DNA of 64,000 bases. Origin: Clostridium aceticum. Its GTDB lineage: Bacteria > Bacillota > Clostridia > Peptostreptococcales > Natronincolaceae. Both the position numbers and the translations under genes were made by a program. The stretch covers positions 1,789,418-1,853,417 of the forward strand of contig NZ_CP009687.1 in NCBI RefSeq assembly GCF_001042715.1, given 5' to 3'. The notes beneath the pieces are model-generated. The model worked only from the letters and a program-made list of their open reading frames with translations. It did no database searches and had not been told where the DNA came from. Of this stretch, positions 30,989 to 39,744 are shown piece by piece (positions within the stretch are counted from its first letter, which is position 1; every line of letters starts with the position of its first letter).

Positions 30989-33195
30989 ATCTAAAACCAA
31001 ATGAAAAATTAGATGTTAAAGCTATATTAAAGGATTTAGATAAATACACACCAAAGCGTAGAGGGTGGGTATGGAGAAAAAAAGAAGAAAACTTACAAAT
31101 GGGACCCTTTGTTTATAAAGATGCTTCTATACCCCTAGAGCAAAGTACACCACTACCCTCAGCAAAGTATTTTGGTGATATTGATCCCCAGCCAGATTCA
31201 GTAATAACAACAGAAATTGCTTCTGGAAGATTTGAAGATGATATTCGTCGTATGAGGATGGCGGCATGGCACGGAGCAGATCACATCATGGTGATTCGTA
31301 CAGCCGGTCAAAGCCACTTTGACGGTTTAATAGAAGGAACCCCTCAAGGCATCGGTGGTATCCCCATAACTAGAAAGCAAGTAAGAGCACAAAGAAAAGC
31401 TTTAGATTTTATTGAAGAAGAGGTGGGCAGACCCATCAATTATCATTCTTATATTAGTGGTGTTGCCGGGCCAGAAATCGCAGTGATGTTTGCAGAAGAA
31501 GGAGTAAATGGTGCCCATCAAGATCCCCAGTACAATATTTTATATAGAAATATTAATATGATTCGTTCCTTTGTGGATGCTGCTGAAGCAAAACAGTCTA
31601 TGATTTGGGCAGATATCGCACAAATCGATGGAGCCCATAATGCTAATGCTACTGCTAGGGAAGCCTGGAAGGTAATGCCAGAGTTAATGGTACAGCATGC
31701 GATAAACTCTATGTATTCTGTAAAAGTGGGAATGAAGAAGGAAAATATATGCTTGTCCACCGTGCCTCCTACAGCACCACCAGCACCTTGTATGACCTTA
31801 GATTTACCCTATGCTGTGGCATTAAGGGAATTATTTAAAGAATATAAAATGAGGGCACAGATGAATACGAAATATATGGAATCCTCCACTAGAGAAGCCA
31901 CTGTAACCCATGTGCTGAATTTATTAATTTCTAGATTAACGAGGGCAGATATTCAGTCTACTATTACACCAGATGAAGGAAGAAATGTGCCGTGGCATAT
32001 TTATAACATAGAGGCTTGCGATACTGCAAAACAGGCTTTGGTAGGTATGGATGGACTCATGGAGATGATCCAACTAAAGGATACGGGTATGTTAAGGGAT
32101 CAGGCCAGAGAATTGAAGGAAAGAGCAGTATTGTTTATGGAGGAGGTATTAGAAACAGGGGGATACTTTGATGCCGTTGAAGCAGGTTTTTTTGTAGATT
32201 CCGGCTATTATCCCGAGAGAAATGGGGATGGTATTACTAGAAAGATAGATTCAGGTATAGGTGTAGGGACAGTCTATGAAAGGGAGGAGGATTATTTAGC
32301 TCCAGTAACTGCTCATTTCGGTTATAATAATGTAGCACAGTATGATCCTTCAGCAGTAGAAGTAGCATCAAGGCTTATTGATGGATGTACCTTTGAAAAA
32401 TCCGAGAAAATTATCTTTATAGATGAGCTGGATGAAACAGATAATGTCAATGTGCGATTAGAAGAAACTAAAGAATTACGAGAAAGCACAAGTATTAAGC
32501 CAGAGGTAGAATGGATGGGGGATGGCTATGTCATGTTAAATCTTTTTCTGCCGTTGCCAAAACGAGTTGCTCAGTTTGCCGCTATTGAGATAGCAAAAAA
32601 AATGGGTTTAGAAGATGTAGAGGTAATTCATAAGGAGGAAATGCATCCTTCTGAAGGTACAAGGATAGAACTCAAGGGAAGAGTAGGTTTTACTATCGAT
32701 GTGGAGGAATTGGTAATTCCACCAGAACCTACCATCATGTCAGAGGATGAAATAAGAGAAAAAATTAAAGATCAGCCTATGAAAATCGTTGCTGGTACAG
32801 TGGGAGAAGATGAACACTCTGTAGGCCTGAGAGAAATTATAGATATTAAGCATGGCGGCATTGAAAAGTATGGTATTGAATGTCATTATTTAGGTACTTC
32901 TGTAGGGATAGAAAAGTTGGTAGATGCCGCCATAGAGTTAAATGCTGACGCCATATTAGCCTCTACCATCATTAGTCATGATGATATTCACTATAAAAGC
33001 ATGAAGAAGATCCACGAACTTTGTATAGAAAAAGGAATACGTGACAATATAATGATTCTTTGCGGGGGGACTCAGGTGACACCTGAATTGGCGGTAAGAC
33101 AAGGAGTAGATGCTGGTTTTACCAGAGGAACAAAGGGTGTGCATGTGGCTACCTTCCTAGTGAAAAGAAGAAGGGAAATGCAAAATGAAGGTTAA
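30985..33195 (+). CDS. oraE: D-ornithine 4,5-aminomutase, large subunit (adenosylcobalamin and PLP)
   Basis: A 736-residue catalytic subunit that converts D-ornithine to (2R,4S)-2,4-diaminopentanoate by radical migration of the delta-amino group. The N-terminal ~550 residues are the TIM-barrel-like PLP part. The C-terminal Rossmann-like domain carries the B12 motif DEHSVG (D-x-H-x-x-G, about residue 610) that gives base-off cobalamin binding through His, with GGTQVTPELA near the end. It overlaps oraS (4 nt) and the reactivase gene (11 nt). Full length. Confidence 0.96.
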   Translation: MNLKPNEKLDVKAILKDLDKYTPKRRGWVWRKKEENLQMGPFVYKDASIPLEQSTPLPSAKYFGDIDPQPDSVITTEIASGRFEDDIRRMRMAAWHGADHIMVIRTAGQSHFDGLIEGTPQGIGGIPITRKQVRAQRKALDFIEEEVGRPINYHSYISGVAGPEIAVMFAEEGVNGAHQDPQYNILYRNINMIRSFVDAAEAKQSMIWADIAQIDGAHNANATAREAWKVMPELMVQHAINSMYSVKVGMKKENICLSTVPPTAPPAPCMTLDLPYAVALRELFKEYKMRAQMNTKYMESSTREATVTHVLNLLISRLTRADIQSTITPDEGRNVPWHIYNIEACDTAKQALVGMDGLMEMIQLKDTGMLRDQARELKERAVLFMEEVLETGGYFDAVEAGFFVDSGYYPERNGDGITRKIDSGIGVGTVYEREEDYLAPVTAHFGYNNVAQYDPSAVEVASRLIDGCTFEKSEKIIFIDELDETDNVNVRLEETKELRESTSIKPEVEWMGDGYVMLNLFLPLPKRVAQFAAIEIAKKMGLEDVEVIHKEEMHPSEGTRIELKGRVGFTIDVEELVIPPEPTIMSEDEIREKIKDQPMKIVAGTVGEDEHSVGLREIIDIKHGGIEKYGIECHYLGTSVGIEKLVDAAIELNADAILASTIISHDDIHYKSMKKIHELCIEKGIRDNIMILCGGTQVTPELAVRQGVDAGFTRGTKGVHVATFLVKRRREMQNEG

Positions 33196-34546
33196 TGTTC
33201 TTGTAGCCGAAATTGGTAGTACCACCACCGTTGTAAATGCTTTTCAAGACATTCATACTCCCTGTCCAAAATTTATTGGACAGGGACAATTTCCAACAAC
33301 TGTCTTGGAAGGGGATGTAAATATAGGCCTACAGGGGGCCATAGAAGATTTGAAAAAAAGTCTAAATCTTGATAAAATTGAATATGATGAAATGCTTGCC
33401 ACCAGTAGTGCAGCTGGAGGGCTGAAGATGACGGTGCATGGTTTGGTGTATGACATGACGGTTCGTGCAGCGAAGGAAGCGGCTTTAGGAGCAGGTGCTA
33501 TTATTCATCAAGTAACAGCAGGCAAACTTAAAAGAACGGATCTTAAAAAAATAATAGATATTGCTCCTAACATTATTTTATTGGCGGGCGGTGTAGATTA
33601 TGGTGAAAGGGACACAGCTATTTATAATGCTGAAAAAATAGCAGAACTAGATTTAAAGATTCCTGTTATTTATGCTGGGAATGTAGAAAATCAAGAAGAA
33701 ATGAGAGAAATATTTAAAGAAGTCGGAAACAAACTATATATCGTAGAAAACGTGTATCCTAAAATAGATCAACTCAATATAGAGCCTACAAGAAAGGTGA
33801 TTCAAGATGCCTTCGAAGAACATATTATACATGCACCAGGAATGAAGAGAATCAAGGAAATGGTAAAGGGACCTATTGTTCCTACTCCAGGAGCTGTAAT
33901 GGAGGCATCAAAATTGCTAAAAGAATCACTGGGTGATTTAATTACTTTTGATGTAGGGGGAGCTACAACAGACCTTCATTCTGTTACAGAAGGCAGTGAA
34001 GAAATCAACCGTATTTTAATGAGCCCAGAACCCTTAGCAAAAAGAACTGTTGAAGGAGACTTAGGGGTATATGTAAACATGTTAAACTTAGTAGATCGCA
34101 TTGGTAGAGAAAAACTTCAAGAAGAATTAGATATAAATATACAAAAAATAATTGCAGCATATCCACCTATCCCTAAAACACCAGAAGAAATAAAATTTGT
34201 TGAAAGATTGACGCAAGAGGCGGTAGTGACAGCTTTAGAACGACATGTAGGTAAATTAAGGTATTTATATGGCACAGCAGGAAAAACAACAGTTGCAGAA
34301 GGAAAAGACCTTTCCAATGTAAAATATATCATAGGTACTGGGGGAGCTTTAACAAGACTGCCCAATAAAATAAATATTTTGAGAGGCCTGCTGAAGAAAA
34401 GGAATCAAAATATGTTATTGCCAACAGAAGAAGCGAAGATACTCATTGATCACCATTACATTATGGCGTCTTTAGGGGTGTTGTCAAAGCCATATCCAGA
34501 GGCAGCGCTTAATTTGATGAAGCAAAGTTTGCGTTGTGCAGATTAG
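33185..34546 (+). CDS. MutL/GlmL-like aminomutase reactivating protein
   Basis: A 453-residue ASKHA-fold ATPase of the GlmL/MutL family. It has the phosphate-1 motif VLVAEIGSTTTVVNAF at the N-terminus and phosphate-2-like TFDVGGATTDLHSV (about residue 260). In C. difficile the homologue lies between oraE and orr, as here. It probably removes damaged cobalamin from OraSE, in analogy with the reactivases of glutamate mutase and diol dehydratase. The 11-nt overlap with oraE supports coupled translation. Confidence 0.9.
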   Translation: MKVNVLVAEIGSTTTVVNAFQDIHTPCPKFIGQGQFPTTVLEGDVNIGLQGAIEDLKKSLNLDKIEYDEMLATSSAAGGLKMTVHGLVYDMTVRAAKEAALGAGAIIHQVTAGKLKRTDLKKIIDIAPNIILLAGGVDYGERDTAIYNAEKIAELDLKIPVIYAGNVENQEEMREIFKEVGNKLYIVENVYPKIDQLNIEPTRKVIQDAFEEHIIHAPGMKRIKEMVKGPIVPTPGAVMEASKLLKESLGDLITFDVGGATTDLHSVTEGSEEINRILMSPEPLAKRTVEGDLGVYVNMLNLVDRIGREKLQEELDINIQKIIAAYPPIPKTPEEIKFVERLTQEAVVTALERHVGKLRYLYGTAGKTTVAEGKDLSNVKYIIGTGGALTRLPNKINILRGLLKKRNQNMLLPTEEAKILIDHHYIMASLGVLSKPYPEAALNLMKQSLRCAD

Positions 34547-34609
34547 GTATCTTAGTGAGAGATTTAACCAAGTGAATAAAGTATCTAATAAACTAAAGAG
34601 GGTAATAAA

Positions 34610-35677
34610 ATGAATCCAAGAATAGAGATTGATTACAATAAACTAAAATATAATACTGCTACAATCGTGGAACAATGTAGGAAGCAGGATATTCATGTTG
34701 TCGCAGTTACTAAAGGATTTTGTGCTATTCCCCAAATAGCCCAGGCAATTTTCGAAGGCGGTGTAAAGTATTTTGGGGATTCCAGACTAGAAAATCTAAT
34801 AAAACTTAAAGACTTCCCTATAGAAAAAATATTGTTAAGGCTGCCCATGATTAGTCAGGCGGAGGCAGTAGTAAAACATGCAGATATTAGTCTAAATTCC
34901 GAGATAGAGACAATCAAGACCCTCAACCAGTACGCTAAAAAAGCCCATAAGCTTCATAAAATTGTACTCATGCTAGATTTAGGGGATTTGAGAGAAGGAA
35001 TCTTTCATAAAGAAGAAATCGACACTGTTTGTGATTTGTTGAAGGAAATGACCAATATCAAAGTAGTGGGAATAGGAACAAATTTAACCTGTTTTGGAGG
35101 CGTAATTCCAGAGGAGAAAAACCTAACCCGATTAGTAGACCTAGGAAGACACATTGAAGAAGCCTTAGATACTAAGTTAGAGATGATTAGTGGCGGCAAC
35201 TCCAGTAGTTTTTATTTGTTGGAGAAGAAAGGTCTGGTGGAGGGAATTAATCAACTGCGTTTAGGGGAGGCAATTTTATTAGGAACAGAAAGTGCCTATG
35301 GTGAAAACATTCAGGGGTTACATCAAGATGTATTTACACTAGTAGCTGAGATTATAGAAATAAAAGAAAAACCTTCTATGCCTATTGGCAAAATTGGGAG
35401 AGATGCCTTTGGAAATGTACCTGTTTTTGTAGACCAAGGTATAAGAAAAAGGGGGATTCTGGCCATAGGGAAACAGGATTTAGCTACCCATAATATTTAT
35501 CCCATAGATCCTTTTATAAAAATCATAGGTAGTAGTAGTGATCATCTTATTGTGGATATTACTGATACGCAAAACCTCTTTAGAATAGGAGATGAAATGC
35601 GGTTTCATGTAAGTTACGGAGCAATGCTTGCCTTAATGACCAGCGAATATGTATATAAAAATGTTGTTAAATCATAA
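34610..35677 (+). CDS. orr: Ornithine racemase
   Basis: A 355-residue alanine-racemase-fold PLP protein starting MNPRIEIDYNKLKYN with the PLP lysine in VAVTKGFCAIPQIA. It supplies D-ornithine for OraSE. The gene ends the operon after a 63-nt gap. Its last codons and stop (KS-stop at 35672-35677) fall at the outer end of a dispersed palindromic repeat, so the native C-terminus may have been altered by a residue or two; catalytic domains are intact. Confidence 0.93.
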   Translation: MNPRIEIDYNKLKYNTATIVEQCRKQDIHVVAVTKGFCAIPQIAQAIFEGGVKYFGDSRLENLIKLKDFPIEKILLRLPMISQAEAVVKHADISLNSEIETIKTLNQYAKKAHKLHKIVLMLDLGDLREGIFHKEEIDTVCDLLKEMTNIKVVGIGTNLTCFGGVIPEEKNLTRLVDLGRHIEEALDTKLEMISGGNSSSFYLLEKKGLVEGINQLRLGEAILLGTESAYGENIQGLHQDVFTLVAEIIEIKEKPSMPIGKIGRDAFGNVPVFVDQGIRKRGILAIGKQDLATHNIYPIDPFIKIIGSSSDHLIVDITDTQNLFRIGDEMRFHVSYGAMLALMTSEYVYKNVVKS

Positions 35678-35793
35678 GCGTTAACCTAATACAGTTATTA
35701 CCAAAATTCTCTCCAAATGTCATCCTGAGGGTAGCGAAGGATCTTGGGATAACGAAGGATGACAAATTATGGTTTAAGACAACGCTAATGATT
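35670..35793. repeat. Dispersed 124-bp MITE-like repeat, copy A
   Basis: The terminal inverted repeats are AATCATAAGCGTTAACCTAA and, read on the other strand, AATCATTAGCGTTGTCTTAA. Inside is GTCATCCTGAGGGTAGCGAAG with GGATAACGAAGGATGAC, itself palindromic. It has the same length and layout as 56808-56931. No ORF of its own; it could be mobilised in trans or be a structured 3' end. Confidence 0.8.
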
Positions 35794-35816
35794 GTTAAAT
35801 AAATATAAATACAATA

Positions 35817-35851
35817 AAAAAAGATTGTACATTGGTTACAATCTTTTTTTG
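35817..35851. terminator. Hairpin after the ornithine operon
   Basis: AAAAGATTGTA pairs with TACAATCTTTT around a 7-nt loop, followed by a T run on the + strand. It is the probable end of the ord-orr transcript. Confidence 0.85.
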
Positions 35852-35903
35852 TTGTACTAAACAAAACTATGAGGAAATATGTTAATAAAAAGGAGGGGAG
35901 GTA

Positions 35904-36974
35904 ATGGATAGAAAGATAGAAATAGAATTACCTCAGGAATTGTACCAAAGATTAGAAGAACAATGTAAAAATAAAGAGCTAACTTTGGAAGAATATATTA
36001 TTTTTTTATTATATGAGGGGGAGCATAGTAAAAATCAAGTACAACATATTAAAAAAGTGGTCATTGGAGATTTGCAAAATATGATCTATAAAGTGCAAAA
36101 AACCAGCCTCAATCCTAGTAATAGAGTGACACAAAATGAAGTAAACTGTATTCCTCTAAAAGCTTTTAAGGGTCAAGTGCCAAAGGATTTAAAGAAAAAA
36201 ATAGATTTTTTTAAAAAACAAAAAACCTTCAAAGAAGACTATTTTTACTTATTAATAAATCCCACTGAAGTTGTAGGCTATAGCGGATTAGATTTTTTTG
36301 AAGAAGCTATGCCCTATGGACAGTACGGATTTATATATTGCTTCGATTTACAAAAGCCATATCTAACCTATAAAAATCTTAAGAATATTTTTAACTTCTT
36401 AGGAAGGATGATAAAAGAAGAAAAGATTTATAATATGGACCTCTCCACCATCTGTTGCAATATTCCAGAAGAAGTATTAGCAAAGCTGGGATTTAAAGAG
36501 CTTAGTCATGTTAAACGGATCTATGGAGGAATAAAACCAGAAATCGAATATGATACTATTCTACAGTATAAGGAAACAACCAAAGATTTTAACGTAAAGG
36601 AAATGGAAGGTTTACTACCTATAAATAGGGTGCTTCCCATCTCTTACTTACAAAATTATTGGATGAAGAGTCTAGAGGTTATTAAATTGAAAGAAATTTC
36701 TTTTAAGCAAACTAGTAATTCTTTTATTTTACAAGAAAGAAAAAGAATACAAGATAAAATATATTTTTACTATACGATATTTTTAAACCCTTTAGACCTT
36801 TATGATCGTGATGTTCTTAGAGAAATTTATCATATTCTTATTAAGGAGATAAATATGGAGGCTTTAGGAGAAGGCATTATTATTGATATACCTATCGAAA
36901 TAAAAGATATCTTGGTAGAATATATGACGTGTCACAAGGAACATTCTATATACTGGTACAGAAAACTACTCTAA
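35904..36974 (+). CDS. Uncharacterised protein, CopG-like N-terminus and possible GNAT-like region
   Basis: A 356-residue protein I do not firmly recognise. Residues 1-45 (ELPQELYQRLEEQCKNKELT) look like a ribbon-helix-helix or short amphipathic segment. Residues 110-200 contain YLLINPTEVVGYSGLDFFEE and PEEVLAKLGFKELSH, reminiscent of an acetyltransferase core and its terminal 'lGF' strand, but no convincing acetyl-CoA loop is seen. RBS AGGAGGGGAGG is strong. It heads the accessory island and converges on the propeller/coiled-coil pair. No signal peptide or membrane segment. Confidence 0.7.
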   Translation: MDRKIEIELPQELYQRLEEQCKNKELTLEEYIIFLLYEGEHSKNQVQHIKKVVIGDLQNMIYKVQKTSLNPSNRVTQNEVNCIPLKAFKGQVPKDLKKKIDFFKKQKTFKEDYFYLLINPTEVVGYSGLDFFEEAMPYGQYGFIYCFDLQKPYLTYKNLKNIFNFLGRMIKEEKIYNMDLSTICCNIPEEVLAKLGFKELSHVKRIYGGIKPEIEYDTILQYKETTKDFNVKEMEGLLPINRVLPISYLQNYWMKSLEVIKLKEISFKQTSNSFILQERKRIQDKIYFYYTIFLNPLDLYDRDVLREIYHILIKEINMEALGEGIIIDIPIEIKDILVEYMTCHKEHSIYWYRKLL

Positions 36975-36986
36975 GAAGTAAACAAA

Positions 36987-37010
36987 ACCCCTCAGCTCAG
37001 GCTGAGGGGT
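36987..37010. terminator. Hairpin between convergent genes
   Basis: ACCCCTCAGC and GCTGAGGGGT form a perfect 10-bp GC-rich stem with a 4-nt loop. The T run (GGGGTTTTG) lies on the - strand, so it chiefly terminates the coiled-coil gene. Confidence 0.85.
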
Positions 37011-37034
37011 AAGTTATATTAAGATCTAATTGTC

Positions 37035-37454
37035 TTATAATACAGCTAAAATTAATAGCATAAGGTATAAAGTTTGAATATGTTGTTTAGAAGATGCCAG
37101 TTCATCCTTTAATACCATATTTTCTTCGTTTAATGTGGTGATCTTCTTACTCAATGTATTGGTTTCTACTTTAAAATGGTCTACCTTATCGAGATCATTT
37201 TTTAAATCTTCAAAGTTTTTAATACTATCTTCTAAAGATGTTATCTTGTTTAGGGCTTCATTCAACTCATTCTCTTTATGAAATAGTTCCTCCTGCATTT
37301 CATCTATTTTTCGTTCATATGCTTCAATTGTAGATAGATATTTATTATTTTCATCCTGCAAAGCTTTATTTTGCTCTTGAAATTTTGTATCTACTGGAAC
37401 TGTGGGTTTGCTTTCCTTAGGAATAAAATTATGGCTGATTTCATACTTCATCAT
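37035..37454 (-). CDS. Coiled-coil protein, partner of the upstream propeller-like protein
   Basis: A 139-residue protein. After a short N-terminal segment (MMKYEISHNFIPKESKPTVP), residues 25-115 form a long heptad-type coiled coil rich in E, K, N and L, and the C-terminus (LYLMLLILAVL) is hydrophobic. It overlaps the preceding gene by 4 nt (ATGA), so the two are co-translated. The fused protein at 41612-43261 has the same two parts in one chain, which suggests these two proteins form a complex. Function unknown; a scaffold or membrane/coat anchor is plausible. Confidence 0.75.
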   Translation of the reverse strand: MMKYEISHNFIPKESKPTVPVDTKFQEQNKALQDENNKYLSTIEAYERKIDEMQEELFHKENELNEALNKITSLEDSIKNFEDLKNDLDKVDHFKVETNTLSKKITTLNEENMVLKDELASSKQHIQTLYLMLLILAVL

Positions 37455-38476
37455 GTTATTTCACCTCCAAAACCTATGAACTGAATCTGCGGATATAGGG
37501 TACCGTATAAAAAATCACATAATATACTTTGGCGTTCCTTCTGATCATTGGAAAGATAGCGATAGCGTTTATAATCAACGCCTTGGCTTTCCCTCTTTAA
37601 AAGAGGAAGGGACCAGCTTTTTCCATAATCTTTGGAATAACAACAATATAATTTATTCATCTGTGTCCAAGTGCACCAGAGAATACCTTTATAGAAAAGC
37701 AATAGAGGAAATGATGCATTGGATTTCTCCGATAAAGATAAGATGGAAATATCTTTTTTACTAAAACTATATTGTGCATATTGAACGGTTAGTCCTTTTT
37801 CATCATAACTACTCCATACAATGTGTACATTGTTTTTCTCATCCAATATGCTAGATATATAGACTTTATCAATACTAGATTCAATGATTTTTATAGGGTA
37901 AGTCCATTGTTTTAAAGACCTATTATAGGAAGTTAAATAAATTTGTGTATAGTTACCATCAAAGGATCCAAATAAAATATGTACTTTCTTGTCGTGAACC
38001 ATAAGCTGAAAAGGATTAATAATTTTATGAAAAGTTATGTCCACTAAACTTTTTCTATTCCAGCTCTCCTCAATTTTAACAAAGTGTATCAAACTACATA
38101 TATTGGTGTGTTTTTTATGATGAAGGCAGTAGAAGATATGGACCTGATCCTGCAGGATTTTGATAGAAGGATAATAGATTTCTGAAGAATGATCTGAGTA
38201 ATCTACCAAGTCTTCGTGAAGCCACTGATTATTTTTAAAAGAGTGATAGCGTAAAATTCCCTTGATAGAAAGACTAACCAGGTGCATTTGGTCATATGCA
38301 TCAATTTCTACAGAAAAACTATAGATTGCTTCATTAAATATAGTATATTTTTTCTCCCATTGACCCTTTGAATTCGTTGTAATATATTGAATCTGCTTGT
38401 TTTCGTTTAGATAAATATTATAGATCTCACCTTTACTATTTTTCACCATAAATTCGTAGTCCGTCAACAGACTCAC
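37451..38476 (-). CDS. BNR/sialidase-like repeat protein (beta-propeller candidate)
   Basis: A 341-residue protein built of repeated beta-strand blocks with BNR/Asp-box-like features, such as YSKDYGKSWSLPLL near residue 275 and recurring VHIVW/VHIFY/MHLVS strands at about 50-residue intervals. This is what a propeller repeat would show. It has no catalytic sialidase motifs and no signal peptide. A homologous domain forms the N-terminal part of 41612-43261 (shared IDAxxQLHLI and S-DYG-W elements). Paired with a coiled-coil gene; probable structural or carbohydrate-binding role at the spore surface, by inference. Confidence 0.7.
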   Translation of the reverse strand: MSLLTDYEFMVKNSKGEIYNIYLNENKQIQYITTNSKGQWEKKYTIFNEAIYSFSVEIDAYDQMHLVSLSIKGILRYHSFKNNQWLHEDLVDYSDHSSEIYYPSIKILQDQVHIFYCLHHKKHTNICSLIHFVKIEESWNRKSLVDITFHKIINPFQLMVHDKKVHILFGSFDGNYTQIYLTSYNRSLKQWTYPIKIIESSIDKVYISSILDEKNNVHIVWSSYDEKGLTVQYAQYSFSKKDISILSLSEKSNASFPLLLFYKGILWCTWTQMNKLYCCYSKDYGKSWSLPLLKRESQGVDYKRYRYLSNDQKERQSILCDFLYGTLYPQIQFIGFGGEIT

Positions 38477-38567
38477 TTAATCACATCCTAACAAATAAGA
38501 AAATTTTTTCTTAATCAATTCTATTAAAATATATGCAAATATAAAATAAAAATTACATATTAATAGC

Positions 38568-38595
38568 ACCATAAATCGGGTATTGTCATATTTTA
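38568..38595 (+). promoter_or_regulatory. SigK-like sporulation promoter before the Cys-rich protein
   Basis: AC (38568) is separated by 17 nt from CATATTTTA (38587-38595), which fits the SigK pattern AC-N16/17-CATAnnnTA exactly. The gene begins 61 nt after the -10 box. Supports late mother-cell expression. Confidence 0.55.
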
Positions 38596-38655
38596 CAGTA
38601 AGAGGGAATATAAAAAGTATTTCATTGAATTAATAATAAAAAGGAGTTGAAGTAA

Positions 38656-39582
38656 ATGGAAAAGGATCAACAATTTAGTGTAGAAGCAATGCAAATAGAT
38701 GAGCCTTGTTGTATAGCCAATACAGGTTGTGAGTTCAGAGGTCCAAAAGATCTTCATAAAGTAGTTGGTGAATGTATCTTTGTAGATAAAGTTTATGATT
38801 CTGTAACCTTTAATCTTCAAGGTATCCAACCAGTATCTCGAGCACCTATAGGAGCTTTACCTGTTAAAAAATGTGGGCCAAAAACTAGAATTACAAGAGT
38901 ACTAGATATTCGTGTTAGAAAGTTTTTTAACCCCTGCAATATTAATGACCCTAAAAACTTAAATATCACACCTAAAACAACATTATCAGGAGCACAGTTT
39001 GTCTTAGATGAAAGAGGAAAACCCGTAGTTGTACCAGGTCCTGCTGGGTTGTTACAGTTTTTAATTTACACTGATACAACAGATTGTGATGAAGTAGGAA
39101 GAGGCACCCCTATTTTTGGTTCTCAAGAAATTCATATAACTGGAACAGTATTAGTAGAAATAGATGTGGAATTCATTGATGCCTTCGGTGCTCCACAAAC
39201 AACAACATTAAGAGGAAGAGCACCAGTAAATCAAACGCTGACAAATTTCTTTGAATTATGCATGCCCTCTGTATTTGACTCTGCGTTTTTACCACAGTTT
39301 ACAGAGTTCTGCAATGTTTCCTTCTTAGGAAGATTGGCTACACAAAGTATTGTAAGAGACATCACTTTTGACCCAGCAACAGGAGAAGTATTTGTAAACC
39401 TAATTCTAGCCCTATGTATTACATGCGAAAAGAAAATCAAAGTTCCTGTTCAATTATGCGTATTAAGCACAGGCTTCTGTGAGCAAGAAGCAAGAGTAAG
39501 ACCAATTTGTGGAGATCAATTCCCTCCATTGTTCCCACCACAAGTAAACGAACCATTTGTAACAGTTGATGATGATTGTTAA
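38656..39582 (+). CDS. Cysteine-rich beta-strand protein, putative spore surface component
   Basis: A 308-residue protein with about 18 cysteines, including DEPCCIANTGC at the start and LCITCEKKIKVPVQLC. It is otherwise dominated by alternating beta-strand patterns. The segment GECIFVDKVYDSVTF near residue 38 resembles CIIADKVYAHC in the proteins at 43375, 44225 and the end of 47884, so they may share a fold. No signal peptide or membrane segment, consistent with cytoplasmic (mother-cell) synthesis. SigK-like promoter upstream, good RBS (AAGGAG), strong terminator downstream. I recognise the style of clostridial spore coat/exosporium proteins, not a named family. Confidence 0.7.
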   Translation: MEKDQQFSVEAMQIDEPCCIANTGCEFRGPKDLHKVVGECIFVDKVYDSVTFNLQGIQPVSRAPIGALPVKKCGPKTRITRVLDIRVRKFFNPCNINDPKNLNITPKTTLSGAQFVLDERGKPVVVPGPAGLLQFLIYTDTTDCDEVGRGTPIFGSQEIHITGTVLVEIDVEFIDAFGAPQTTTLRGRAPVNQTLTNFFELCMPSVFDSAFLPQFTEFCNVSFLGRLATQSIVRDITFDPATGEVFVNLILALCITCEKKIKVPVQLCVLSTGFCEQEARVRPICGDQFPPLFPPQVNEPFVTVDDDC

Positions 39583-39680
39583 GGAGTCAGTAATACCCTC
39601 TTGATGAAAAATTCAACCAACTAAATAAAAACGAACTAAATATGTATGTGTTTAAGCTTAATGTAATAGAATAAAAAGAA

Positions 39681-39710
39681 AAAAACTGATGTCGATCGAC
39701 ATCAGTTTTT
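39681..39710. terminator. Bidirectional terminator between convergent genes
   Basis: A perfect 30-base palindrome (39681-39710; AAAAACTGATGTCGA and its complement), T-flanked on both strands, between the Cys-rich gene and rarA. Confidence 0.9.
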
Positions 39711-39744
39711 TTGTATAGGGATTATTTTAACTAAATACTGTATC

